Shown one piece after another: positions 25,315 through 35,300 of a stretch of DNA of 64,000 nt. Within the stretch, counting starts at the first letter, position 1, and the number at the start of each line of letters is the position of its first letter. The stretch comes from Ardenticatenaceae bacterium (GTDB lineage: Bacteria; Chloroflexota; Anaerolineae; Promineifilales; Promineifilaceae): assembly GCA_020634455.1 (NCBI GenBank), contig JACKBQ010000002.1, forward strand, positions 1,674,001-1,738,000, read 5' to 3'. Under the pieces are notes generated by a model. The model ran no database searches and was not told where the DNA came from. It worked only from the letters and a program-made list of their open reading frames with translations. A program made the translations under genes and the position numbers.

Positions 25315-27092
25315 GCAACAATCGCTCCCGACGCCGTAAACCACGCAGCAAACCAACCGGCTCTTCTGGCTCTCGCCAATGGCGGCGCATGGATTTGCAC
25401 CTGCATACCCCAGGCTCCAGCGATTACCAGGAAAATAACGTGAGCTATCTGGACATCCTGCGCCAGGCAGAAATTCGCGGGCTAGACATCATCGCCTTCA
25501 CCGACCACAACACCGTGGCAGGCTTTGCCGCCATGCGCAAAGAAGTAGAACGGCTGCTCTGGCTAGAAGAGCTAGGCCGTCTGGACCCAGAAGAAAAGCG
25601 TCGGCTAGACGAATATCGCCGCTTGCTAGAGAAAATTCTGGTGCTACCTGGTTTTGAATTCACCGCCACCTTTGGTTTTCACATCCTGGGCATCTTCCCG
25701 CAGGACACACCCATCAGCTTTTTGGAGCATTTGCTGCTCACCCTGCGCGTGCCGCTAGAATCATTGCGCAAAGGCAGCGCCAGCGTCGGTGCCAGTGCCG
25801 ATGTGCTTACCGCCTACCGCGTCATCAACGAGGCCGGGGGGATTGTCATCGCTGCCCACGCCAACTCCAGCAACGGCGTCGCCATGCGCGGGCTGGATTT
25901 TGGCGGGCAGACCCGCATCGCCTACACGCAAGACCCCAACCTGCACGTGCTGGAAGTAACCGACCTGGAAAAGCGGGGTCGCTACACCACCCGCCGCTTC
26001 TTCGATGGCTCCAAGCCGGAATATCCCCGCGCTATGCGCTGCATCCAAGGCTCCGATGCGCATCGGCTGCTGCGCGAATCGGTCACCGCCAAATCATTGG
26101 GCATTGGCGACCGGGTGACCGAGATTTTGCTTCGCGACGCTTCGTTTGAGGCACTGGCGGAGGTGTTGAAGGGGAATGATTTATCTTTGACACGGCCGTA
26201 TCGCGGCCCAGCCAATCCCATAGACTTTGTCCAACTGGCCAGAGAAGAAGGCGAATCAATCGTCCAATCCTTCCACGCCTCAATGGTCCAGCGGGGCGGC
26301 TACCAAAACAAGGTATTGTGTGACATCTGTGCCATGGCCAATGGCAACGGCGGCACCATCTACATCGGCGTCTCTGCCAATCCCAAAGAAAAGCCCGTGG
26401 GCGTGCGCGACCACAACGGCGCGATTGAGCGCCTGCAAACAGTTATCAGCAACAAACTCACGCCAGAACCACATCTACACATAGACAGCCTGCCATCGCA
26501 AGACAAACAAATTGTGCGCATCACCGTGCAGCCCGGCCCAGATAAACCGTATGCAATAGACGACAATCTGTTCTATATTCGGGACGATACAGAAACCAGC
26601 CTGGCCGTTCGGGATGAGATTGTGCGCCTGGTCACTACCAATCCAGAAGCAGCCCAAGCTGATAGCGTGCTGCCACCTCTGCCGCCGCTGCCACCCATCG
26701 GTCAGCTGTCTCCCCAAATCGTGCCAACCACGTCTACGGTGGAAGAAACACCCCGCACCGGCGTAGAAATTGTGGAAAGTGAAAAACGCAAAGGCACCTA
26801 TTACCACACCGTGCGCGATTTACGCAACGGTAACCTGATCAAAAACGTCACCCGCTCGTCGGCGCGCAAATTGTGGCATTACGCCATCACCATAGTGGAA
26901 GAAGGTGGCGTGCCCAAAGCGTCTGAGATTGCCTGGCAAGGCAACATTGCCGTGCTAGATGTGCGCAAAAAGAACGACAACGTCTGGTACGATCTGGCGA
27001 TGCGCGAAGGAGACACCATCCATTATTTTTACGGCGTCACCGACAGCGGCCTGAATGACAACTGGCTGGCGCTCATCGAAAAGGCGCACTAG
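25311..27092 (+). CDS. PHP-domain phosphoesterase fused to an AlbA_2/Schlafen-type domain
   Basis: The 593-aa protein starts with a basic tail, then a PHP domain at about 27-290 with the metal ligands visible as DLHLHTPGSS, FTDHNTVAG, PGFEFTATFGFHILGIF, IAAHANSS and QGSDAHR. A second domain at about 310-445 has CAMANGNGGTIYIGV, the AlbA_2 (Schlafen) signature. An acidic Pro-rich linker and a C-terminal ~100-aa part with no assignment follow. PHP domains hydrolyse phosphoesters and AlbA_2 domains bind nucleic acid or nucleotides. The target is unknown. It is translationally coupled to the receiver gene. Confidence 0.78.
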   Translation: MSNNRSRRRKPRSKPTGSSGSRQWRRMDLHLHTPGSSDYQENNVSYLDILRQAEIRGLDIIAFTDHNTVAGFAAMRKEVERLLWLEELGRLDPEEKRRLDEYRRLLEKILVLPGFEFTATFGFHILGIFPQDTPISFLEHLLLTLRVPLESLRKGSASVGASADVLTAYRVINEAGGIVIAAHANSSNGVAMRGLDFGGQTRIAYTQDPNLHVLEVTDLEKRGRYTTRRFFDGSKPEYPRAMRCIQGSDAHRLLRESVTAKSLGIGDRVTEILLRDASFEALAEVLKGNDLSLTRPYRGPANPIDFVQLAREEGESIVQSFHASMVQRGGYQNKVLCDICAMANGNGGTIYIGVSANPKEKPVGVRDHNGAIERLQTVISNKLTPEPHLHIDSLPSQDKQIVRITVQPGPDKPYAIDDNLFYIRDDTETSLAVRDEIVRLVTTNPEAAQADSVLPPLPPLPPIGQLSPQIVPTTSTVEETPRTGVEIVESEKRKGTYYHTVRDLRNGNLIKNVTRSSARKLWHYAITIVEEGGVPKASEIAWQGNIAVLDVRKKNDNVWYDLAMREGDTIHYFYGVTDSGLNDNWLALIEKAH

Positions 27093-27095
27093 CTG

Positions 27096-27593
27096 ATGCA
27101 AGTGGGTATTCTCACCATCTCTGATCGCGGCGCACGAGGCGAGTATGAAGACCGCAGCGGCCCGATTTTGGTAGAAATTTTACAGAATCGCACGCCGTGG
27201 CAGGTAAGCCAGCGAGCCATCGTGCCCGATGAGCAGGATGCTATTGCCAACAAGCTCATCGCGTGGTGCGAAGCGGGTGTGAACCTGATCCTCACCAGCG
27301 GCGGCACGGGCTTTGCCCCGCGTGATGTCACGCCGGAAGCGACCAAAGCGGTGATTGAGCGGGAAACGCCGGGCATTGCCGAGGCGCTGCGAGCCGAAAG
27401 TTTAAAAATTACCCGGCACGCCATGCTGTCGCGGGCGGTGGCGGGCATTCGGGGGCAAACGCTCATCATCAACCTGCCGGGCAGCCCCAAAGCGGTGCGG
27501 GAAAATATGGACGTGCTGCTGCCCATTCTGCCCCACGCGCTGGAACTGCTCACCGACGCACCCAACAGTGAAAGCCAACATCGACAAGTTTAG
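27096..27593 (+). CDS. mogA: Molybdopterin adenylyltransferase (MogA/MoaB)
   Basis: The 165-aa protein adenylylates molybdopterin before MoeA inserts molybdate. Motifs are GILTISDRGARGEYEDRSG near the N-terminus, LILTSGGTGFAPRDVTPEAT near 68-88 and INLPGSPKAVRE near 126. It starts 3 nt after the PHP gene stop, with no strong Shine-Dalgarno, suggesting coupling. MoeA is encoded 18 kb away. Confidence 0.92.
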   Translation: MQVGILTISDRGARGEYEDRSGPILVEILQNRTPWQVSQRAIVPDEQDAIANKLIAWCEAGVNLILTSGGTGFAPRDVTPEATKAVIERETPGIAEALRAESLKITRHAMLSRAVAGIRGQTLIINLPGSPKAVRENMDVLLPILPHALELLTDAPNSESQHRQV

Positions 27594-27604
27594 GAAGCTG
27601 GAGG

Positions 27605-27660
27605 TTGGAGACTGGAGATTTGCCAGTCTCCAGTCTCCAATCTCTAATTCTCCAATCTCC
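27605..27660. repeat. TGGAGA-type hairpin repeat
   Basis: TTGGAGACTGGAGA (27605-27618) pairs perfectly with TCTCCAGTCTCCAA (27627-27640) across an 8-nt loop, followed by further TCTCCAATCTC units to 27660. A sister copy is at 45425-45496 after the kinase gene. The element sits between mogA and the methyltransferase. Confidence 0.7.
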
Positions 27661-27666
27661 AAACTT

Positions 27667-28872
27667 ATGCACACCATTACCGCTCAACTCATTCTGAAAC
27701 GTGGCCGCGAAAAGTCGGTGCTAAACCGGCATCCGTGGCTGTTTTCTGGGGCGATTGACCGGGTGGAGGGGGAGCCGCAGCCGGGGGATTTGGTGCAGGT
27801 TTTGGACGGAAACGGCCGTTTCCTATCCACCGGTTACTACAATCCCCACTCCCAAATTCGGGTGCGCCTGCTCAGTTGGAACGTGGATGAGCAAATTGAT
27901 GAGGGATTTTGGAACGGCCGTCTCCAACAAGCCACCGCCCACCGCCAACAGCTCAACCTGGAACCCACCACCACCGCCTACCGCCTCGTCAACGCCGAAG
28001 CCGACGGCCTGCCCGGCCTCATCGTAGACAGGTACGGCGATTTTCTGGTGATGCAGTCGCTGACGGCGGGCATTGAGGCCCAAAAAGAGACGATTTTGCC
28101 GCTGCTCAATAAAATCTGGCAGCCAAAAGGGATTGTGGAGCGCTCCGATGCCGACGTGCGCGCCAAAGAAAATTTGCCCATCATCAACCGCGTTGCCAGC
28201 GGGGAAACCCCGCCAAAAACGCTTGTCATTCAAGAAAATGGCATCCAGTTTGGCGTCAATTTGCTAGGCGGGCACAAGAGTGGTTTTTATTTGGACCAGC
28301 GTGAGAATCGAACGGCCGTTACCCAGCCCCACCACATCGCCAACAAAACAATGCTCAACGTCTTCGCCTATACCGGCGGCTTTGGCCTGTACGCCGCCGC
28401 CAACAGAGCCGCCCAGGTAACGCACATAGACAGCTCTTACGACGCGCTGGCTTTAGCAGAGCAAAATGTAGAGCGGAATGGGTGGAAACGGCCGCAGGAC
28501 GAATACATTGCGGGCGACGCCTTCGACGTGCTGCGCCATTACCGCGACACCAACCAAACCTTCGACGTGATTGTGCTAGACCCGCCCAAATTTGCCCACA
28601 GCCAGCGCGACATCGAGCGGGCGACGCGCGGCTACAAAGATTTGAACTGGCTGGCGCTGCGGCTGCTGCCCCCCGGCGGCCTGCTGGCCACCTTCTCCTG
28701 CTCTGGCCTCATCAGCGCCGATCTGTTCCAGAAAGTGCTTTTTGGCGCGGCGGTGGATGCCGGGCGGCAAGTACAAGTCATCCAAACCCTCACCCAAGGG
28801 CCAGACCACCCGGTGCTGCTCACATTTCCAGAATCCGCTTACCTGAAGGGGTTTTTGTGTCGCGTTTGGTAG
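27667..28872 (+). CDS. Class I SAM-dependent 23S rRNA cytosine methyltransferase (RlmI-like)
   Basis: The 401-aa protein has an N-terminal PUA domain (about 1-75, LKRGREKSVLNRHPWLFSGAI), a connecting region, and a Rossmann methyltransferase core with MLNVFAYTGGFGLYAAANRA near 228. The cytosine-C5 motif VIVLDPPKFAHS near 300 and LLATFSCSG near 340 follow. The RlmI family makes m5C in 23S rRNA. The start at 27667 is chosen because the longer frame would translate the upstream hairpin repeat. Confidence 0.87.
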   Translation: MHTITAQLILKRGREKSVLNRHPWLFSGAIDRVEGEPQPGDLVQVLDGNGRFLSTGYYNPHSQIRVRLLSWNVDEQIDEGFWNGRLQQATAHRQQLNLEPTTTAYRLVNAEADGLPGLIVDRYGDFLVMQSLTAGIEAQKETILPLLNKIWQPKGIVERSDADVRAKENLPIINRVASGETPPKTLVIQENGIQFGVNLLGGHKSGFYLDQRENRTAVTQPHHIANKTMLNVFAYTGGFGLYAAANRAAQVTHIDSSYDALALAEQNVERNGWKRPQDEYIAGDAFDVLRHYRDTNQTFDVIVLDPPKFAHSQRDIERATRGYKDLNWLALRLLPPGGLLATFSCSGLISADLFQKVLFGAAVDAGRQVQVIQTLTQGPDHPVLLTFPESAYLKGFLCRVW

Positions 28873-28876
28873 AAGT

Positions 28877-31800
28877 TTACCAATCTGTCAATTGAATGCC
28901 TTGGGCTTCAGCCAGTTCGCGGGCGCGCTGACTCAGGCGGTCGCTCTGGCTTTGGTTGCCAATGGCGGCTTCATGAGCGGCCCAGGCCCACAGTGTGCGC
29001 GCCTGATCGCGGGCAGAGGCGACGCCACCCCCATTAACAGTGGAAAAGAGGCGTAAACTTTCGGCAAAGCAGTCGGAGGCGTCGTAGGTGCTGTTGTCGA
29101 TTTGTAACGGCCGTATCTCATCCCTACCCCGCGCCAACACCAGCGCCAACCCATACCAGGCAAACCCCAACGCCGAATCGCTTTCCTGAACGGCCGCTTT
29201 GCGATGCGCCCGATTGGCAAAGCGCAGCGCCTCATCCAACTGCCCCCTACCCAAATAAGCCAACGCCTGGTAAACGTACACGCGCGAACTTTCATACCAG
29301 CCCGCCATCTTGCCAAAATCTTCCAAATAACGGGTTACCGGGCGCACCGCCCGCTCAGCCGCCTCACAGCTGCCCAAATCCACCAACGCCGCTGCCAAAT
29401 TCGTACGCACCTTCATAATTTCTAGCTGGCAATCCAGCCCATTCGTGATCATTAGCGCCTTTCGATAAAATGGGACAGCCTGATTAGCCCGCCCCCGCAG
29501 ACGGGACGTCTCTCCCAACAAATTAAGCGTCTGGGCAATGGCAACCTGGTCCTCCAGTTCACGGTATAGCTTTACCGCCGAAAGAAACCAATGCACGGCT
29601 CTATCAAAACGCCCCAGCCGATTGTTCACTTCGCCAATCGCCCGGTTTGCCGCAGCGAGTGCAGACAAATTGCCTAACCGCTCCAGCAAAGCCGATTGCC
29701 CCTTGAGCTGTGCCAAATATTGCTCAACAGGGCGGTAACGGCCGATTTTAATATGCTCCTCACACGCCTGCTGCAAACATCGGGTGAGCAGCTCTGGCTC
29801 ATTCAGCCGCTGGCTGGTTTCCAGGGCGCGGCTGGTAGCCAACAGCGCCATTTCCACATCCCCCTGATGCAGCAAGGCAGTCCCCTTGTGCAGCAGCGCC
29901 TGCACCCAAGCCGATTCAGCATTCACCAGCCAGGCCACACGCTCCGCCTGCATAGCACTGTCCAACATTGAAACATAATCTGCCTGGTATTTTTGCACCT
30001 CCGCTAAACCATTCCAGGCCCGCGCCTGCAACAGCAAATCGCCATCTTCTTCAGCCGTAAAGCGCATGGTCATAAACGTTTGCGCGGCTTCAACCAACCG
30101 AGCCTGCCGCAGCAGCAACTGCCCCAAATCTTCTTGCAGGCGCAACTGCCACAGCGCATAATGAGACATCTCGGTCAGCAAAGATAAGGAGCGGCAATAA
30201 TACAGGGTGGCCATCTCCATATTAAACGCATCCTGGGCACGCTGGGCCGCCATTTCATACAGTTCGGCAGCGGTAGATTTTTCCTCTGCCATTTCATAAT
30301 GCTCGGCAATGGTGCTGGCATATTCAGCAATGCGCTCGCCGCTTTGCTTGGCCAGCCAATCGGCTACCTGCTTGTGGTAAATCGGCCGTGCCCGCAGCAG
30401 CACAGATTCATAGGTAACCTGGTGCAAGATGGCATGTTTGAACAAATATGCTTTGGTGCCAGCAAAGCCTGAAGATTGTCGTTGGAAAATCAGCTCGCGC
30501 TTTTCTAAGGCTTGCAGGGCAGTGCGGGTTTGATTTTGATCGAGTGGGTCTTCAGCGGTGGCGTTCATTTGGAAAACGGCCGTATCCCAAAACACCCGCC
30601 CCACCACAGCCGCCCGCTGCAACGTCACCCGCTCCATGTGCGTTAGCCGATCCAAACGCCCCTGTAAAACCGAGGTGATGTTCGGCGGCACGCGCACTTC
30701 TGTTAGCTGGTTACGCCGCAGCTGCCACTTCTCTTCTCCGGCAATAATCACGCCGTCTTCAATAAGAACCTTGATCAGCTCTTCAACGTAAAATGGGTTC
30801 CCTTCGGCTCTTTGCAAGAGTAGCTCAGACAAGTCGGGCGGAATTTCTGGCAGTTTTTTTAGAATTTCTATGACCAACTGCTGGCTTTCTTCTGGGGAAA
30901 GTGAATCCAAATGAACTTGGGTGCCGGGCAACGGCCGTTCCCGACGCAAAGCCGACTGTGAATCAAACGGCCGTGTAACCCCAATAATGAGCAGCGGCAC
31001 CCTCTGGCAGCTCTCCGCCAAAAAACGAATCAAATCCAGCGACGCCTCATCTGCCCAATGCAAATCTTCCAAAAACAGCAAAACGGCCGAATTATTCTGC
31101 GCAATAATCTCAAATAACGCCGCCAGATACTCAAATGCCGCCTGGCGCAGCTGTGGTGCTTCCCCCGTTTGCCCCAAAGATTGCACCTTCACTGACAAAT
31201 CAAGGCCAATCAGCTGCCCAATGACATTCGCTTTTGTGCGAATCTCATCATTCACCTGCCCCATAAACTGGCCCATACCCTGCACCAGCTTTTCTTCGGC
31301 CACGGCCGGCGGATCGCTATCCTGAATGCCAAAATAAGTCGCCAACATATCGCGAATAAGACCATATGGCAGTTGGCTAATTTGCTGGTAAGTTCGCCCC
31401 TTGAAAACCGGCACCTCATAAGGCAGTGTACGCACCCAATTGTTAAACTCGTGTACCAGGCGAGATTTACCGACCCCGGCATCCCCGGTAATGGTGAGCA
31501 ATTGCCCCACGCGCTTTTCAGTTGCCTGCTGCAACATTCCTTTTAGCTGGGACAACTCGGCATCGCGCCCAACCATGCGCGTTTCCACCCCTTCGACTCC
31601 GCGCCCCGAAGCGTAAAACAGGCGCGGCTTAATGCCCAGCACCAAATAAACCTGAATCGGTTCGGAACGGCCGCGAATGGTAACCAGTCCTAGCGGTTCT
31701 ACATTAAACCGATCATGCACCAGCATGTACGTTTCGTGGGCAATAATGATCCCCCCAGGCGGTGCAGATTTCTCCAGGCGGCTGGCCACATTTACCGCAT

Positions 31801-32368
31801 CACCAATCACCGTGTACTCTTCACTGCTGCCCACGCGCCCCAACATCACCGGCCCAGTGTTGATGCCGATGCGTACCTGCAAGCCGCGTAGATGCGCAAT
31901 CTCGGCATCTGAGATAGCAGCCTGCTGATTGCTCTGCTCAGCTATCAAATCGCTGAGGGCGGCCCGCATTTGCAATGCTGCCCGAATGGCGCGTTCCGCG
32001 TCATCTTCATGAACCACGGGCACGCCAAACAAACCCATGACGCCCTCACCCATATGCTTGTCAATTGTGCCATCTTGATTGGTAATGGCGCTATCCAGAC
32101 GTCGCCATAAACCATTCATAACGTCGAGCATGTTGGTGTTGGGCAGGGTATCCGCTACTTCGGCAATGCCAGTGATGGTAGCAAACAAAATGCTGACCTG
32201 CTTCCGTTGTGCTGTTCTTGCGTTGTGGTGATTTTGAAAGGCAGAATCGAGTTCAGTGAGTCTTTCTTGCAGGGCTGCAATAGTCGTATCAACAACAGCA
32301 TCACCCAAAAGGGGACGCTTCTCATCCAAAGAGACGATTGCTTGCTGTAATTGCTCCTGCTCACTCAT
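28877..32368 (-). CDS. Class III cyclase-like domain + NTPase + TPR protein; metal Asp residues lost (C2-like partner)
   Basis: The 1163-aa protein has a cyclase homology domain at about 55-240, an AAA/STAND-type NTPase with Walker A GDAGVGKS at 295-302 and LLFLEDLHWAD, and TPR helices over the C-terminal ~450 residues. In the cyclase domain the first metal Asp is Thr64 (ILFATITGI) and the second is Glu108 (KHMGEGVMG). The substrate Lys104, the class IIIb Thr186 and the transition-state Asn193 and Arg197 (NVASR) are kept. It alone should lack normal two-metal catalysis. The neighbour has the opposite losses. The architecture resembles mammalian soluble adenylyl cyclase. It starts 14 nt after the neighbour's stop. 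Confidence 0.88.
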   Translation of the reverse strand: MSEQEQLQQAIVSLDEKRPLLGDAVVDTTIAALQERLTELDSAFQNHHNARTAQRKQVSILFATITGIAEVADTLPNTNMLDVMNGLWRRLDSAITNQDGTIDKHMGEGVMGLFGVPVVHEDDAERAIRAALQMRAALSDLIAEQSNQQAAISDAEIAHLRGLQVRIGINTGPVMLGRVGSSEEYTVIGDAVNVASRLEKSAPPGGIIIAHETYMLVHDRFNVEPLGLVTIRGRSEPIQVYLVLGIKPRLFYASGRGVEGVETRMVGRDAELSQLKGMLQQATEKRVGQLLTITGDAGVGKSRLVHEFNNWVRTLPYEVPVFKGRTYQQISQLPYGLIRDMLATYFGIQDSDPPAVAEEKLVQGMGQFMGQVNDEIRTKANVIGQLIGLDLSVKVQSLGQTGEAPQLRQAAFEYLAALFEIIAQNNSAVLLFLEDLHWADEASLDLIRFLAESCQRVPLLIIGVTRPFDSQSALRRERPLPGTQVHLDSLSPEESQQLVIEILKKLPEIPPDLSELLLQRAEGNPFYVEELIKVLIEDGVIIAGEEKWQLRRNQLTEVRVPPNITSVLQGRLDRLTHMERVTLQRAAVVGRVFWDTAVFQMNATAEDPLDQNQTRTALQALEKRELIFQRQSSGFAGTKAYLFKHAILHQVTYESVLLRARPIYHKQVADWLAKQSGERIAEYASTIAEHYEMAEEKSTAAELYEMAAQRAQDAFNMEMATLYYCRSLSLLTEMSHYALWQLRLQEDLGQLLLRQARLVEAAQTFMTMRFTAEEDGDLLLQARAWNGLAEVQKYQADYVSMLDSAMQAERVAWLVNAESAWVQALLHKGTALLHQGDVEMALLATSRALETSQRLNEPELLTRCLQQACEEHIKIGRYRPVEQYLAQLKGQSALLERLGNLSALAAANRAIGEVNNRLGRFDRAVHWFLSAVKLYRELEDQVAIAQTLNLLGETSRLRGRANQAVPFYRKALMITNGLDCQLEIMKVRTNLAAALVDLGSCEAAERAVRPVTRYLEDFGKMAGWYESSRVYVYQALAYLGRGQLDEALRFANRAHRKAAVQESDSALGFAWYGLALVLARGRDEIRPLQIDNSTYDASDCFAESLRLFSTVNGGGVASARDQARTLWAWAAHEAAIGNQSQSDRLSQRARELAEAQGIQLTDW

Positions 32369-32382
32369 CAATACGGCTCAAT

Positions 32383-35300
32383 TCATTCAGGTTTGGTGGC
32401 CAAGTCAAATTGGTGGGCAACCTGGGCGGCTTCTTGTGCCAGTTTTTCTGCCTGTTCAGGCTGATCGCGTAGCCGTTCGTAGTTTGCCCAATTGTTTAGG
32501 GTTAGCAGTAGCTCGTCTGCTGTGGCTGCGCCGATTTCGTTCAGCAGACGATGACTACGACTAAACGCTTCAGCCGCATCAACAACACGCTGCTGAATGG
32601 TTGTTTGGCGATTTTTGGCAGGTTCCTTGGCCAGTACCATGCCCAGCACCCGCCAGGCAACGGCCGTTACCCGCTTCACCTCTCTGCCAAACTGGTCTTT
32701 ACGCACGGCCAGCGCCATTTGCACGGCCGTTTCTGCCTGGGCCAGCGCTTCATCCAGTAAATGGTCTTCCAAAAAGAGCTGGGCTAACCCGGCAACGGCC
32801 GTACTGACAGCCAACGGCCGTTCCAATGCCCGCGCCAACCGCAACGTTTGCTCCCACCAATTGTACGCCAGTTGCAAATGCGCCTCTTTTTGCGCCAAAT
32901 CCCGCGCCGAATGCGGTACAGCAACCGCCTGGAACAAATGAAGCTGCCCTAAACAGCAAGAAACCTGCATCCGTAGCACGTCGTTGTTGCCTTTGTCTGC
33001 CTGGGTAAGCGCCTGGTGCAAATAAGTAGCGCTGGCCTCAAACTGCTCCTGATGCATGGCAATCATGCCCAAATGACGCTGCGCTAAAACAATTCCGTAC
33101 ACATCCCCCAGGTCGCGGGCGTAATGCAGGCAAGTGGTGTAATTGTTAACGGCCGTTTTCCAATCGTGCTGGTCACGGGCAATGTGCCCAAGCTGCGCCA
33201 GCATCAGCGCTTCCCAAATGCGGTCATCCAACTCCCGAAAGCGCTGTCGGGCTGCCTCCGTGGTGTTCCTGGCGCGCTCGTAATGGCCAGATTCGCGGGC
33301 AATATGACCCAACAATGCCTGCATGTACGCTCTGGATGGTGGGGCAGCGCCTTCTTTAAGATTATTGTACAGCGTTTTGCCAATTTGTACGGCCGTATAT
33401 TGATCCCCTACCAAAACCAGCACCCAACCAACAGCCGCCTGGGCCATCAATTGTAAATCTGCCAGATGTGCCGCCGTTGCTACCCTGTCGGCCTCCTGAG
33501 CGGCCTGCAACGCCAGCGTGAGATCATCTTGCAAAAAGTAGCACAAAAATAGCCCAAGCTGGGCGCGCACCACCGCCGCTTGATCATTTACGGCCTGCGC
33601 CGCAGTAGCCATAGCCGAATACGCATCGGTCGCATCTTCAAATTGGGCCAGCCAGCGCAGCATCTCACCCAGCCCCTCGTTAAGCGCCACCCGCTGCACG
33701 GCCGTTTCATCGGCAACCGGCAGCAAATTGAGGGACTGGCAATAATAGAGAACGGCCGTTTCCGGAGCATGATCCAACCGCGCCTGCTCGGCCGCACGGC
33801 CGTACCACACCGCGCCCTGCCCAAACTTTTCCGCCTGCTCCATGTGGTAGGCCACCATGCTAGAAAGCGGGGTCGTCTGGCCATTATCGTGCGTTACAAA
33901 CCACGCCGCCACCTGGCCGTGGGCTAACTGTCGTTCGTGAACGGTTAATGATTGGTAAGCCACCATTTGTAGCTCATCGTTATTAAAGGCGTACTCCTGA
34001 GCGCCAGAAAAAGCTGAACTTTTCCGCCGATAAATCCAGCCTCGATCCACCAGCTCACCCAAAACGGCCGTCAACTCATCCCAGGAAAGCGGCAAATCAT
34101 CTTCTGCACTCAGCTGAAGCAGCACCATATCCCAGAAAAACGGCCCCATCACGGCCGCCCGCTGCACCACCAGCCGCGTCGCCTTTGGTAATTTTTCCAA
34201 ATGGGCGTTGATAAGGCGTTGCAGCGTCAGTGGCGAAGGCAGATCGGCCAGATTGGCCATGCGCACGTACCAACGGCTGGCGCTGTTATCAATAACGTTT
34301 TCCTGAATCAACACCTTGATCAATTCTGCCAGATGGCGCGGATTGCCACCTGCCCCGCTCACAATCATATCGCTCAGGCGCAAAGGCACCTGATCCGCCT
34401 GCTGCAACAGCTCAGAAAGCAAATGACGACTGTCAATCAGCGACAAAGGCTTTAGGTCAAAATGATGGTACGTTTGCTGGTCATGGTCTTCAGCCACCCG
34501 CCAGGACGGCCGTTTCTCCAGTAACTCTGGCCGCGCCAAACACACAATCATCAGCGGTAAATGATGGCATTCCGTAATCAAATACTCCAATAAATCAAAA
34601 GACCACTCATCTGCCCAATGAATATCTTCCAAAAAGAACACAACGGCGTCATTTTGTTGGCAAACGGCCGTAAAATACGCTACCAAATCTTCAAACGCAT
34701 ACTCCCGCAACAAACGCGGATCGTGCAAACTCTCCCCAAGAAGCGGGCTATCCGAAAAGTCAAAGCCCAGCAACTGGCCAATATAATGCGCCTGCGTCAG
34801 CGGGCGGGTTTCATCCCCGCTCAACTGCGCCAGCAAGCCCCGGATCAGTTTTTCGCGGGCAACCATCGGGCTGTTGCGGCGATGGATTTCAAAATGATTC
34901 ACAAACAGATCGCGTATGAGGCTGTACGGCCGTTGCCGCACCGTCCGATCCGCCCCACCCTTAAACATGATCACCTGATCCGGCCACAAACCCAGCAGCC
35001 GCTCAAACTCATACACCAAACGAGACTTACCCAGCCCCGCCTGCCCCACAATGGTGACCACCTGGACCTGCGCCGATTCAATCGTCCCTTGCAAAACATC
35101 CTGCAAACGGCCGATTTCCTCTGCGCGACCCACCATGCGCGTCTCCAAAAAGCTGGTGCCCCGGTTCCCCCGCTGAAACGACTGCGGCTTCTCTCTGGTA
35201 ATCACATATGCCCGGCCACTGCCACTTTTGCCATTAAACGACAATCCGTCCATGGCCTCAGCTTCAAAGAATGGATGGACTTGTTCATACACCTGCGGCG

